A stretch of 64,000 bases of DNA from GCA-2748575 sp965222725. Lineage in GTDB: Bacteria; Pseudomonadota; Gammaproteobacteria; Pseudomonadales; Ketobacteraceae. The stretch is taken from the NCBI GenBank assembly GCA_965222725.1, contig OZ244969.1:5704001-5768000 (forward strand). Reading direction: 5' to 3'. A program made the position numbers and the translations under genes. The notes beneath the pieces are model-generated. The model saw only the letters and a list, made by a program, of their open reading frames with translations, did not search any database and was not told where the DNA came from. Shown here piece by piece: positions 27,083 to 36,362 of the stretch. How positions within the stretch are numbered: position 1 is the stretch's first letter; every line of letters begins with the position of its first letter.

Positions 27083-29980
27083 ATGAAAAGAAGTCACATC
27101 AACGGGTTAATCGCCCTGTCGTTAACGGCCGTACTCGCAGGCTGTAAGCAGGCACCCACCACCGAACAGATCTTTGTTAATCCGGAACCGGGCCATGCGT
27201 TCAGCACCGATCATGGTACCGTGCGTTTAAGTGCACTGGACAGCGTCAGTGTGTGTTACACACTGGACGGCAGTCAGCCTGTGGTGGTATCCGGCGGCTG
27301 TGATGGTTCATCCGCTCTTTATGATTCAGAAATTCTGCTGGGCTGCGACGGCACTTCCGGTGTGGAATCCAGACAGGTGCGCATTGGCTTTGACTGGCCC
27401 AACGAAGGCACCCTGTACCGTCAGGCAGGTTTTTCACTGAATTGCGGTAGCGATACACCACTGGATGACAGCGACAACGACGGCGTGGCCGACGACTTTG
27501 ATAACTGCCCGTTGGTAGCCAACAGCCAGCAATACGACACCGACAATGACGGTATCGGCGATGCCTGTGATTTTGACCGCGACAACGATGCCATTGATGA
27601 CGAATACGATAACTGCCCTGACGTGGCCAACAACGATCAGGCAGACACGGATCAGGACGGCATGGGGGATGCCTGTGATCCGGTGACCGACAGTGATCAG
27701 GACGGCATAGACGATGCCGACGATAACTGCCCGACGGTACCCAACGCTGATCAGAACGATATCGACGGCAACGGTATTGGCGATGCCTGCGAAGCCGTGA
27801 TTGATGATGCCGACTTTGACGGCATTCTGGATGTGGACGACAACTGCCCGAATACCGCCAACCCCGGTCAGGCAGACAATGACGGCGATGGTATCGGCAA
27901 CGCCTGCGACAGCACACCCAACGGCCCTGATCGTGACGGTGATACCATTCCGGATAACGAAGATAACTGCCCGAACCAGCCCAATCAGAATCAGGCTGAC
28001 AGCGACCAGGACGGCATCGGCGATGCCTGTGATACCGCCCAGGAACCGGTCCATATCGACGGACTCACGGTTTCCCCGATTGCAGACAACATCATTATCG
28101 ACGATTGCCTGCGCAGTGCTACCGGCAGCACCAGCGCTGCCAATGCCCGCGGCGACAACCTGGACAGCTACCTGGCCTGCCTCAACAGCGAAGGACTGAC
28201 TTACGATCCGTTCAACGAATACTGGGTGCGCAAGGTACGCCAGCACTGCTACGACAATGTGAACTGGATGGCCGGCGGCATCGGTAACAACCACACTGCC
28301 TATCGCAACTGCATTATGGAACGCGGCATTGAGCCTTCTGCCATCACCGTGAACGATGACTACGAAGAACAGGTCGTGCGCCATTGCTGGGGCGATCCGG
28401 TGGAAGCCGAAGAAGCACTGGGCTGGATGGTGATGATCTATATGAGCCTGCCCCCCGGCCCTTCCGGTTCTACCATTGTGAACGTGATCAACGGCATCAC
28501 CTATACGATCGACATGATTGATACCATCGGTGACCTGGTGGAGCACTATGAGGATAACGACGGCCTGGGTCTGTTCGATTTTGCTCCCCGGGCCATGACC
28601 AATTACCCGGAGTATGTCCAGTGCCTGGAGGAGCGTAAAATTCCCGGCTTTGACTTCCCTCCCTATAAAACCGAACCCTGGAGCCAGTACAAGGCTTGGA
28701 CCGAAATCGTAGATGACTACTGCCGAGATTCCGTGGTTAACGGCGGCATTCAGGGGCAGCTGGGTGACGGCACCGGCTGGAAAGCCAGTGACCTGCATAA
28801 CTGCTACACCGTTCGCCAGTATCCTGAACAGGGTGCGCCCATGCCTTCTGAAGGCGTTACCCTATCAGACTGGATTTTCGGTGATATCGATCCCATCGAG
28901 GAAATGACCTACGACTATGCCTACAGCAGCTGCCGTCAGGTGCACGAACCCCGGGAGAAAACCTCGGAATTCATTCACTGTTTGCAGAATATCGGTGCCG
29001 TGATTCCGGCCGACCAGTGGCAACGCTTTGGCGGCTGGCTGCATGATTCCTGTGCCGCCAGATACCCGGAAAACTCCCGCGGCGCCAACGCCAATGCCTA
29101 TCGTGATTGCATTGAAAGCACCGGTTTCAACCTGACTTCTGCCGAGGAAACCCTGCTGGCCAGCCTGGTAGGCACCCATTGTGAAAATTCCTTTTACCCC
29201 AGTGGCAGCGGTGCCGGCAAATATGAAAACTACAATCCCTACTGGACCTGTTATTCAGAGCGGGGCTACAGCTTTCCCAACAATGCCAGCTGGAAAAGCA
29301 ATGTCCGTGATTACTGTGCCGGCAGCAACGGGGTCAACGTCAGCGGTTACCGAACCTGCCTGACACAACGTGATGTGCCTTACGATGACAACAGCTGGAA
29401 AACCCACGTCAAGCAGCACTGCGACAGCGTGCCCTACCCCGGCGGCCCCACCGGTGGACGGTTCGAGGATTACAACACCTACTGGAACTGTTTCAGAGCC
29501 GCAGACACCACCTACATTAACGACAACGGCTGGAAAAACGGCGTGCGCAATTTCTGCGCCCGGGTGAACGGTGTGAACGTGAACAATTACAAGCGCTGCC
29601 TGAGTGACCGGGAAGTGGGCTACAGCGACAACATATGGAAAACCCACGTTAAACAGCATTGCGACGGTGCTTCTTACCCCGGCGGCCCCACTGGCGGACG
29701 ATTCGAGGATTACAACACGTACTGGAACTGTTTCCGCAACGCGGGCACCACTTACATCAACGATGGTGGCTGGAAAACCGGTGTACGTAACTTCTGTGCG
29801 CAGGTGAATGTGGGTGGCGGTGCCAATGCCTACAGCAATTACACCAGCTGTATTTCAGCCCGGCAAGTGCCCTATGACAGTGGCTCCTGGTGTGCCGAGG
29901 TGGAAGAACACTGCGAAGCCCAGTGGTACCCCTTCGGCGGCAAGGATGTGTGTTATTCAGAAAGGCAATGTAGCATGTAG
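27083..29980 (+). CDS. Lipoprotein with thrombospondin type-3 repeats and 80-residue Cys repeats
   Basis: A 965-residue lipoprotein: residues 1-21 end in the lipobox LAGC, with Cys21 to be lipidated. Residues about 127-318 hold five thrombospondin type-3 units (DSDNDGVADDFDNCP, DTDNDGIGDACD and similar) that bind calcium. From about residue 335 to the end is a Cys/Trp/Tyr-rich region built from units with Trp, Val, Cys, Tyr and Cys at fixed places. The last copies are 80 residues long and nearly identical (WKTHVKQHCD, PGGPTGGRFEDYNTYWNCF, NGVRNFCA). It is probably an outer-membrane surface protein stabilised by disulfides; the Cys-repeat family is unfamiliar to me. It starts just after a palindromic repeat and ends at a strong terminator. 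Confidence 0.85.
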   Translation: MKRSHINGLIALSLTAVLAGCKQAPTTEQIFVNPEPGHAFSTDHGTVRLSALDSVSVCYTLDGSQPVVVSGGCDGSSALYDSEILLGCDGTSGVESRQVRIGFDWPNEGTLYRQAGFSLNCGSDTPLDDSDNDGVADDFDNCPLVANSQQYDTDNDGIGDACDFDRDNDAIDDEYDNCPDVANNDQADTDQDGMGDACDPVTDSDQDGIDDADDNCPTVPNADQNDIDGNGIGDACEAVIDDADFDGILDVDDNCPNTANPGQADNDGDGIGNACDSTPNGPDRDGDTIPDNEDNCPNQPNQNQADSDQDGIGDACDTAQEPVHIDGLTVSPIADNIIIDDCLRSATGSTSAANARGDNLDSYLACLNSEGLTYDPFNEYWVRKVRQHCYDNVNWMAGGIGNNHTAYRNCIMERGIEPSAITVNDDYEEQVVRHCWGDPVEAEEALGWMVMIYMSLPPGPSGSTIVNVINGITYTIDMIDTIGDLVEHYEDNDGLGLFDFAPRAMTNYPEYVQCLEERKIPGFDFPPYKTEPWSQYKAWTEIVDDYCRDSVVNGGIQGQLGDGTGWKASDLHNCYTVRQYPEQGAPMPSEGVTLSDWIFGDIDPIEEMTYDYAYSSCRQVHEPREKTSEFIHCLQNIGAVIPADQWQRFGGWLHDSCAARYPENSRGANANAYRDCIESTGFNLTSAEETLLASLVGTHCENSFYPSGSGAGKYENYNPYWTCYSERGYSFPNNASWKSNVRDYCAGSNGVNVSGYRTCLTQRDVPYDDNSWKTHVKQHCDSVPYPGGPTGGRFEDYNTYWNCFRAADTTYINDNGWKNGVRNFCARVNGVNVNNYKRCLSDREVGYSDNIWKTHVKQHCDGASYPGGPTGGRFEDYNTYWNCFRNAGTTYINDGGWKTGVRNFCAQVNVGGGANAYSNYTSCISARQVPYDSGSWCAEVEEHCEAQWYPFGGKDVCYSERQCSM
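29396..29815 (+). repeat. 240-bp tandem repeat within the lipoprotein gene
   Basis: The unit starting TGGAAAACCCACGT at 29396 recurs 240 bases later at 29636 with only scattered changes; the second copy is about three-quarters complete. A more divergent copy precedes the first. The close match suggests recent duplication. Confidence 0.85.
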
Positions 29981-30016
29981 ACCCCGTGTGTTGCGCAGTC
30001 AGCAACATCAACGTCA

Positions 30017-30044
30017 GGGTGAGCTTTGAGCTCACCCTTTTTTT
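30017..30044 (+). terminator. Intrinsic terminator of the lipoprotein gene
   Basis: GGGTGAGCT and AGCTCACCC form a perfect 9-bp stem with a TTG loop, followed by seven T. It also separates the gene from the convergent GntR gene. Confidence 0.93.
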
Positions 30045-30061
30045 ATGGGGTGCGGAATTAT

Positions 30062-30847
30062 TCAGAAGTCCCGGCGTTGCAGGGCATTTCCTAACGGCGA
30101 TGCCAGCATCCTTGGCTCCACATGCTCACGCATGTATTGCTCACGCAACGGTTTGGTAAAATCATCCAGGAACTTGTAGTAGTAACCTACCACTTCATCC
30201 ACCGGCAGTTTGCCGATACCCAGATTAAACAGCATCTCCTGATGGAAGCGCACGTGATCCCGTAGATCAATCAGCTCAAAGTTTTCGGCAATTACGGTTT
30301 CGCGGATAGCGCGGGTGGAATTCACCATCAGGGAACCCAGCAGGGAACTGCGATTCTGGATCAGGCGTTCCTGCATTTCTGTTTCCAGTTTCACCAGTTT
30401 TTTCATGCCGTCTTCATCAACAGGACCCGCATCAATAATCTGCATCTGGCGGTTCAGAATGTCACGCACGTTTACCGCGATTTCCGCGTCGATGGTGCCT
30501 TTCACGGATTCATACAGCAAACCGGGAATCAGACTGTTAAAGGTTTCCAGGCCTTCCATTTTCAGCTGGGACCCCAATTCCAGCTCCGGTATATCAAATA
30601 AAACCCCGAGAAAATCCAGACCGGCATGCTTGTGATAATCCATCACGGTAATACCGGAGCCGCGCACTGACTGCACAACTTTCATACGGTTCAGCGTGCG
30701 TAACGCCATTCTGAGTGAGGTACGGTCCACCTTAAGTTCTTCTGCGAAACCCCGTTCCGCCGGCAGGCGAAAACCCGGTTTGTACTGACGTACATAAATA
30801 CGCGCCACGAGTTCGTCGACGATATAGTCAGGTAAGGTTTTTTCCAT
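30062..30847 (-). CDS. GntR/FadR family transcriptional regulator
   Basis: A 261-residue regulator. The N-terminal winged helix spans about residues 5-70 (IVDELVARIYVRQYKPGFRLPAERGFAEELKVDRTSLRMALRTL in sections), with the GntR signature PAERGFAEEL. The C-terminal part is all-helical and lacks the usual FCD metal-binding His pattern, being closer to FadR. FadR-like regulators respond to acyl-CoA or small organic acids, which would fit the acyl-CoA genes at 41-46 kb, but no direct target is visible. Its upstream region faces oxyR's 3' end. Confidence 0.82.
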   Translation of the reverse strand: MEKTLPDYIVDELVARIYVRQYKPGFRLPAERGFAEELKVDRTSLRMALRTLNRMKVVQSVRGSGITVMDYHKHAGLDFLGVLFDIPELELGSQLKMEGLETFNSLIPGLLYESVKGTIDAEIAVNVRDILNRQMQIIDAGPVDEDGMKKLVKLETEMQERLIQNRSSLLGSLMVNSTRAIRETVIAENFELIDLRDHVRFHQEMLFNLGIGKLPVDEVVGYYYKFLDDFTKPLREQYMREHVEPRMLASPLGNALQRRDF

Positions 30848-31104
30848 AATTTAATCAACTAAATGCAAGTGAAAAAGTAGCGGGCAACCAATTGGGTAAA
30901 CCAGCTTATTATTGTAATTAATAGCCCATGCCTGAGCAGGGGGCAAATCTACCACTTTTTTTACGGTCCACAAACCGAACAGGATCGTATATACCGCAAG
31001 AGTTACAAAAAGCTACAGCGACTGATGGTTCACGCTGAAAGCCTGAAAAAGTATATAGCGCGACGTTATTTAAAGGCAGGATCCGGGAGCTTTAATTGTC
31101 TAAA

Positions 31105-31133
31105 GCCGGATATTGGGCTTACCAATACCCGGC
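31105..31133 (-). terminator. Hairpin downstream of oxyR
   Basis: On the minus strand GCCGG-TATTGG-type arms (GCCGGGTATTGG and CCAATATCCGGC) pair with one mismatch around a 5-base loop, followed by TTTA. It lies 70 bases after the oxyR stop and is a plausible weak terminator. In the rest of 30848-31202 I see nothing else definite. Confidence 0.45.
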
Positions 31134-31202
31134 CTGACAGAATCGGGGTTTAACCAGTTTTCATAGCTGATCCTGGTTGCTTTTTATCTGCAAGACAGCT
31201 TT

Positions 31203-32114
31203 CTATTTTTTAGAACAACCGGCCGCTTCCAGTTGCTGCCGGAACAGATCCATCAAGGCCTCTATATTGTTCACGCCGGTATAGTTGGGGCGCACAATAA
31301 AGGCTATGCGCCGGTGCGGGCCCTTTTCATTCAAATGCACTGCGCTTAATTCGTTACTGCCGGTTACCAGCTGGTCCAGTGCCATCGCCGGCACTAACGT
31401 GCTGCCCATGCGCCCCGCCACCATCTGAATCAGGGTGTGCAGGCTGGTGGAATCCAGCGAGTTATCCGTTTCAGTGCTCTGCATTTTACAGGCCGCCAGC
31501 GCGTGTTCTTTCAGGCAATGGCCTTCTTTCAGCAGCATGAGTCTGGCTTCCCGTAATTCGTCGCTGGTGATTTCCTGTTGGGTGGCGTGTTCATTGTCTT
31601 TATGGGTCACCCAGTAAAAGTCCTCGTGCCAGAACTCAAAGGCCAGCAGCCCATCGTGCTCATAGGGTAACGCCAGAATGGCGGCATCTACTTCTCCTTT
31701 ACGCACCTTGTCCACCAGCACATGGGATTGCTCTTCAACAATGCTCAGCTTGAAATCCGGAAACTCCTGGCGCAGACCGGGCAGCACCTTGGGCAAAAGG
31801 TATGGCGCAATAGTGGGAATAACACCGACCGTCATGGGGTAGCTGAGCGGTGCTTTCTCCGCATTGGCGAGCATGTACAGGTCATCCACCGCCAGCCGGA
31901 TCTGATGGGCCTTGGCCAGAAACTGCTGCCCTACCGGGGTGATCAACACCTTTTTGTTATCGCGCTCGAAAATCTGGATTTCCAGCTGCTTTTCCAGCTC
32001 TGTGATAGCCGTGCTCAGGGCTGACTGGGATACAGCGCACAAATCCGCAGCCTTTTTGAAGTGGTGAGTCTTCTCCACCGCCAGGGCGTAGGTGAGCTGT
32101 TTCAGGGAGATCAT
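31203..32114 (-). CDS. oxyR: Hydrogen peroxide-sensing regulator OxyR
   Basis: A 303-residue LysR-type regulator that activates peroxide defence when two cysteines form a disulfide. The helix-turn-helix is at about residues 4-60 (HFKKAADLCAVSQSALSTAI). The redox loop is EGHCLKEHALAACK with Cys200 and Cys209, eight residues apart exactly as Cys199 and Cys208 in Escherichia coli. It is divergent from ahpC-ahpF, the classic OxyR target, with 182 bases between the starts. Confidence 0.95.
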   Translation of the reverse strand: MISLKQLTYALAVEKTHHFKKAADLCAVSQSALSTAITELEKQLEIQIFERDNKKVLITPVGQQFLAKAHQIRLAVDDLYMLANAEKAPLSYPMTVGVIPTIAPYLLPKVLPGLRQEFPDFKLSIVEEQSHVLVDKVRKGEVDAAILALPYEHDGLLAFEFWHEDFYWVTHKDNEHATQQEITSDELREARLMLLKEGHCLKEHALAACKMQSTETDNSLDSTSLHTLIQMVAGRMGSTLVPAMALDQLVTGSNELSAVHLNEKGPHRRIAFIVRPNYTGVNNIEALMDLFRQQLEAAGCSKK

Positions 32115-32148
32115 AGTGACACATCCAAAAAACTGAACATAACAATCA

Positions 32149-32162
32149 ATTTAATTCAATTT
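32149..32162. promoter_or_regulatory. Candidate OxyR operator element
   Basis: ATTTAATTCAATTT lies in the shared oxyR-ahpC promoter region, 35 bases from the oxyR start. It matches the doxX upstream element at 2842 in 13 of 14 positions. It does not fit the E. coli ATAG-N7-CTAT consensus well. Confidence 0.3.
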
Positions 32163-32296
32163 ATTAGAAGAAACAACTCCACTAACCTTTTTCGCAGGTT
32201 GAGCCGGAAATGCAGCGATCAACCATCAGAATCCGGCTGCGAAAAGCAGCTTTAACTCAGACCAATTGACATTCAACACTGAAAGGAAAACGACTC

Positions 32297-32860
32297 ATGG
32301 CGAAGATCAATCAAGTGATCCCCGAATTTAAGGCTGAAGCTTTTCACAACGGCGAATTCAAAACCATTACCTCTGAAGACGTGAAAGGCAAATGGTCCAT
32401 CTTTCTGTTCTACCCGGCAGACTTTACCTTTGTATGCCCCACCGAGCTGGAAGACATGGCCAAGCATTACGAAGAACTGCAGGCAATGGGTGTAGAAGTT
32501 TACTCCGTATCCACCGACACCCACTTTGTGCACAAAGCCTGGCACGATGCCAGCGAAGCCATCGGCAAAATCCAGTACCCCATGCTGGGTGACCCCACCG
32601 GCAAAATCGCCCGCGGTTTTGACGTGATGATTGAAGACGAAGGCGTGGCGCTACGCGGCACCTTCCTGGCAGACCCGGAAGGCATTATCAAGGTAGCGGA
32701 AATTCACGACCTGGGTATTGGCCGCTCTGCCAAAGACATGCTGCGCAAGGTGAAAGCTGCCCAGTACGTGGCAACTCACGACGGTGAAGTTTGCCCGGCG
32801 GCCTGGGAAGAAGGTGAAAAAACCCTGACCCCAAGCCTGGATCTGGTTGGCAAAATCTGA
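32297..32860 (+). CDS. ahpC: Alkyl hydroperoxide reductase subunit C (peroxiredoxin)
   Basis: A 187-residue typical two-Cys peroxiredoxin that reduces peroxides. The peroxidatic Cys47 lies in FTFVCPTE and the resolving Cys166 in EVCPAAW. Length and sequence are typical of the AhpC1/Prx1 group (E. coli AhpC also 187). It is reduced by AhpF, encoded 97 bases downstream. The ATG follows GAAAGGAAAA. A hairpin in the ahpC-ahpF gap may set their ratio. Confidence 0.97.
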   Translation: MAKINQVIPEFKAEAFHNGEFKTITSEDVKGKWSIFLFYPADFTFVCPTELEDMAKHYEELQAMGVEVYSVSTDTHFVHKAWHDASEAIGKIQYPMLGDPTGKIARGFDVMIEDEGVALRGTFLADPEGIIKVAEIHDLGIGRSAKDMLRKVKAAQYVATHDGEVCPAAWEEGEKTLTPSLDLVGKI

Positions 32861-32873
32861 TCGCTGCGCAGTA

Positions 32874-32895
32874 AGGGCAACCTTCGGGTTGCCCT
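32874..32895 (+). terminator. UUCG-tetraloop hairpin between ahpC and ahpF
   Basis: AGGGCAACC and GGTTGCCCT form a perfect 9-bp stem closed by C(TTCG)G, an exceptionally stable loop. No T-run follows. It would stabilise the ahpC mRNA 3' end or partly stop transcription, giving more AhpC than AhpF. Confidence 0.6.
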
Positions 32896-32957
32896 GATCT
32901 CCCCAGGCAACACATCCACCACAACGTCCACAACTGAAACCGATCAAGGGCAGAAAC

Positions 32958-34514
32958 ATGTTAACGAACGATATCTTGAATGCATTAAAGGGCTACACAG
33001 CCACTATGGAAAACGACGTGACATTGGTTCTGCAAACCGGTGAGCATGAAAAGCGTGCCGAACTGACAGAATTCCTGAGCGACGTCACATCGGTTTCTGA
33101 CCGGCTACACCTGGAAGAACGGGACACCCATGGCGTTCTGCGCAGCCCGGTCAGTTTTATGCTGGAAGTGGACGGCAAGCCCAACGGCATCCGGTTTTCC
33201 GGTATACCGGGCGGGCACGAATTCAATTCCCTGATCCTGGCGATTCTGCATTCCTCCGGAACAGCCATCAAACTGGATGACAGTATCGCCAAGATCGTAA
33301 AAGGCATCAGCGAACCGTTGCACTTTGAAGTGTTCGTCAGCCTGAGCTGTCATAACTGTCCGGATGTAGTACAGGCACTGAATCAGTTTGCCTTGCTGAA
33401 TCCCGATATCAGCAGCGAAATGATTGACGGTGGCGTATTTCCGCAACTGGTGGAAGAGCGAGATATTCAGGGCGTACCTTCGGTGTACCTGAACGGCAAC
33501 AGCTTTGCCAATGGCAAAGTGGATACCGCACAACTGCTGGGCAAGCTGATGGAACAATACCCTGATGCTGTGAATGCCGAAAGCGGTGAGCAGTTACCGG
33601 AACAGGATGTTACTGTGATTGGTGGTGGCCCCGCCGGCGTGGCAGCCGCTATTTACAGCGCCAGAAAAGGCCTGAAAGTGACATTGATTGCTGATCGTAT
33701 CGGTGGCCAGGTGAAAGACACCATGGATATCGAAAATCTGATCGGCACGCCCAAAACCACCGGCCCCAAACTGACCGGCTCCATGATGGAACACCTGAAA
33801 GATTACGACATTACCATCAAGGAACATTTGAAGGTCGACAACATTGAGAAGGGCCAGATCAAGAAGGTCACCCTGTCATCCGGTGAAGTGATTGATACCA
33901 GGACCCTGATTATTGCCACCGGCGCCAAATGGCGCGAGCTGGGTGTTCCCGGAGAGAAAGAAAACATCGGCAACGGCGTGGCTTATTGCCCCCACTGCGA
34001 TGGTCCCTTCTTCAAGGGCAAGGATGTGGCGGTCATCGGCGGCGGCAACTCCGGTATCGAGGCAGCACTGGATCTGGCAGGCATCGTTCAATCCGTTACA
34101 GTCTTTGAATTCCTGCCAGAGCTGAAAGCCGACAAGGTATTGGTGGACGCGGCCGACGCAAGAGACAACATCAAGATTCTGAAAAACGTGGCAACCCAGC
34201 AGATTATTGCCGACAACGGCAAGGTGGTTGCTATTGAATATCAGGATCGTGAAAGCGAGGACATTCACCGTCAGGATCTTGCCGGTGTGTTTGTTCAGAT
34301 TGGGCTGGTACCCAACAGTGCATTCCTGAACGATGCCGTGGAACTGACCAGATTCGGTGAAGTGGTGATTAACGAAAGATGCGAAACCAGTGAACCGGGA
34401 ATTTTCGCCTGCGGCGATGTAACCACTGTACCTTACAAACAGATTGTGATTGCCATGGGCGAAGGCTCAAAAGCCGCATTAAGTGCCTTCGACTATCTGC
34501 TGAAAAACTTTTAG
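32958..34514 (+). CDS. ahpF: Alkyl hydroperoxide reductase subunit F
   Basis: A 518-residue FAD protein that passes electrons from NADH to AhpC. The N-terminal double-thioredoxin domain has the redox pair SLSCHNCPD near residue 130. The FAD-binding motif is IGGGPAGVAAA near 214, the thioredoxin-reductase disulfide is CPHC at 344-347, the NAD(H)-binding motif is IGGGNSGIEAA, and the C-terminal FAD loop is FACGDVTTVPYKQIV. Length matches the family (about 520). It is second in the ahpCF operon and ends at a strong terminator. Confidence 0.97.
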   Translation: MLTNDILNALKGYTATMENDVTLVLQTGEHEKRAELTEFLSDVTSVSDRLHLEERDTHGVLRSPVSFMLEVDGKPNGIRFSGIPGGHEFNSLILAILHSSGTAIKLDDSIAKIVKGISEPLHFEVFVSLSCHNCPDVVQALNQFALLNPDISSEMIDGGVFPQLVEERDIQGVPSVYLNGNSFANGKVDTAQLLGKLMEQYPDAVNAESGEQLPEQDVTVIGGGPAGVAAAIYSARKGLKVTLIADRIGGQVKDTMDIENLIGTPKTTGPKLTGSMMEHLKDYDITIKEHLKVDNIEKGQIKKVTLSSGEVIDTRTLIIATGAKWRELGVPGEKENIGNGVAYCPHCDGPFFKGKDVAVIGGGNSGIEAALDLAGIVQSVTVFEFLPELKADKVLVDAADARDNIKILKNVATQQIIADNGKVVAIEYQDRESEDIHRQDLAGVFVQIGLVPNSAFLNDAVELTRFGEVVINERCETSEPGIFACGDVTTVPYKQIVIAMGEGSKAALSAFDYLLKNF

Positions 34515-34561
34515 GATTTTTTAAGCAAACGAGCATACTGACAAACTGTGCCGGCTCGTAC

Positions 34562-34595
34562 GGGGCGATGCCTGAAACTCATCGCCCCTTTTTTT
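34562..34595 (+). terminator. Intrinsic terminator of ahpCF
   Basis: GGGGCGATG and CATCGCCCC form a perfect 9-bp stem with a 9-base loop, followed by seven T. Confidence 0.93.
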
Positions 34596-34777
34596 ATTTC
34601 TTTTTACCCGTTCTCATTTTTTGAATCTGTTGTTCCACCGGTTTTAACACCCCAGGAATTTCATATTAGCGCCCGGGATCTTTATCACCGATCGTTCTAA
34701 TCGGGCCGGTTAATGGCTGTCTATACTCAAGGGTACTGTCTGTATTTTCCCGCTTACCCAAGGGTTAGATAACCACC

Positions 34778-36034
34778 ATGGAACTACTTGATTACCTTAA
34801 GCTTTTCTCCGAGAAAGACGGCTCCGATCTGTACCTGGCTACCGGTGCGCCCCCCAGCGCCAAGTTCTACGGCAAGTTAACCCCCATCGGCGAAGATCCC
34901 CTGCCCCCCGGCCGCGTGGAAGAAATGGCGCTGGCCATTATGGACGAAGAACAGCAGGAACTGTTTGAAGAGCGCCCGGAAATGAACCTGGCTATATCGG
35001 AGCCTGGTGTTGGCCGTTTCCGGGTAAATATTTTCAAGCAGCGCAATCAGGTATCCATGGTCATCCGCGCCATCAAAACCGATATCCCCCGCTTTCAGGA
35101 TCTGGGGCTCCCGGACATTCTGCCCAAACTGGTAATGCAAAAACGCGGGCTGATTCTGTTTGTGGGCGGTACCGGTTCCGGTAAGTCCACGTCGCTGGCA
35201 TCCCTGATTGATTACCGCAATGCCAACAGCGCCGGGCACATTATTACCATCGAAGACCCGGTGGAATTTGTTCACCGCCACAAAAAATCCATCGTCAATC
35301 AGCGCGAAGTAGGCGTGGACACCAACAGTTATGACGATGCCCTGGAAAACACCCTGCGCCAGGCACCGGATGTGATACTGATCGGTGAGATTCGTACCGC
35401 CAAACAAATGGAACAGGCCATTGCTTTTGCCGAAACCGGGCATTTGTGTATTTCCACCCTGCACGCCAACAACGCCAACCAGGCCCTGGACCGGATTGTT
35501 AACTTCTTCCCCGAGGAACGTCACAAGCAACTGTTTCTGGATCTGTCACTGAATATCCGCGGTATTGTGTCTCAACGTCTGTTGCCGACGGTGGATGGCA
35601 AACGGGCCGCCGCCATTGAAATATTACTGGGCACGCCCCGGGTGTGCGACCTGATCAAACAAGGCAAGGTGGATGAAATCAAGGAAGTAATGGAAAAATC
35701 CGAAGCCCAGGGCATGCAGACGTTTGATACCGCCTTGTTCAAGTTGTACATGGAAAAACTGATCACCCTGGAAGAGGCCCTGAAAAATGCCGACTCCAAA
35801 AACAACCTGCGCCTGCGCATTAATCTACAGGAGAAAGGTCACAGTCAACCGGCCGCCAGCGAGCCGGCTCCCAAACCCAGGGATGACAGCCAGTCCAAAC
35901 CGGCGGCGGCCCAGCAAAAGCCTGCACCCACCACGGAAAAATCAGACGCCGGCCTGGGCGGACTGTCACTGGAACCCTTGACCGAGGAAGAACAGGAAGA
36001 CGATAAACCCGGCAGTTTTTTCCTCAAAAAGTAA
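34778..36034 (+). CDS. pilU: Type IV pilus retraction ATPase, PilU-like
   Basis: A 418-residue cytosolic hexameric ATPase assisting PilT in pilus retraction. N-terminal PAS-like domain (LLDYLKLFSEKDGSDLYLATG), Walker A GGTGSGKST near residue 134, Asp box, Walker B VILIGEIR and His box CISTLHANNA follow. The sequence fits PilU more than PilT (NLAISEPGVGRFRVNIFKQ, NQREVGVDT). The last 50 residues are a Pro/Ala/Glu-rich tail ending PGSFFLKK, making it slightly longer than the Pseudomonas protein (382). PilT usually sits beside PilU; here it is absent, so the gene stands alone. Confidence 0.88.
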   Translation: MELLDYLKLFSEKDGSDLYLATGAPPSAKFYGKLTPIGEDPLPPGRVEEMALAIMDEEQQELFEERPEMNLAISEPGVGRFRVNIFKQRNQVSMVIRAIKTDIPRFQDLGLPDILPKLVMQKRGLILFVGGTGSGKSTSLASLIDYRNANSAGHIITIEDPVEFVHRHKKSIVNQREVGVDTNSYDDALENTLRQAPDVILIGEIRTAKQMEQAIAFAETGHLCISTLHANNANQALDRIVNFFPEERHKQLFLDLSLNIRGIVSQRLLPTVDGKRAAAIEILLGTPRVCDLIKQGKVDEIKEVMEKSEAQGMQTFDTALFKLYMEKLITLEEALKNADSKNNLRLRINLQEKGHSQPAASEPAPKPRDDSQSKPAAAQQKPAPTTEKSDAGLGGLSLEPLTEEEQEDDKPGSFFLKK

Positions 36035-36362
36035 CGGCCCTTGCCCGAAACAGATAAAAGTTCGCCCGACAAGGCTGGTTTTCTCGACAATCCTTTGGAA
36101 TATTTTTTTCTAGATAACGGATTGCTTAAGGGAACCAGTTCACACTTTTTTCCTCCATGAAATTTTATGCCATCAGATCATGGGGTTATTGCACGCTAAC
36201 CCTTTGAAATCTAACTGTTCAGAAATTCGCAATTCATATAAAAAACTGGTTTTAAGAAGTCATAGTTCATAACCATCGGTTTACCGCTGTTTTTCTAACG
36301 TTTTATCGCCAATTTTGCGCTGGATTATCGACGTTTTACGGATACATTTAAGGTAACGCTTG
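36035..36362. other. Intergenic region between pilU and the subtilase gene
   Basis: About 330 bases, AT-rich in the second half. I see no hairpin terminator, ORF or repeat. The ribosome-binding sites AAGGT (36350) and GGGGGT (36372) belong to the protease gene. Confidence 0.5.

Noticed and set aside
27434..28798. 454-codon ORF antisense to the lipoprotein gene
   Set aside because: Shadow of the Asp/Asn-rich repeats; no ribosome-binding site and no family resemblance.
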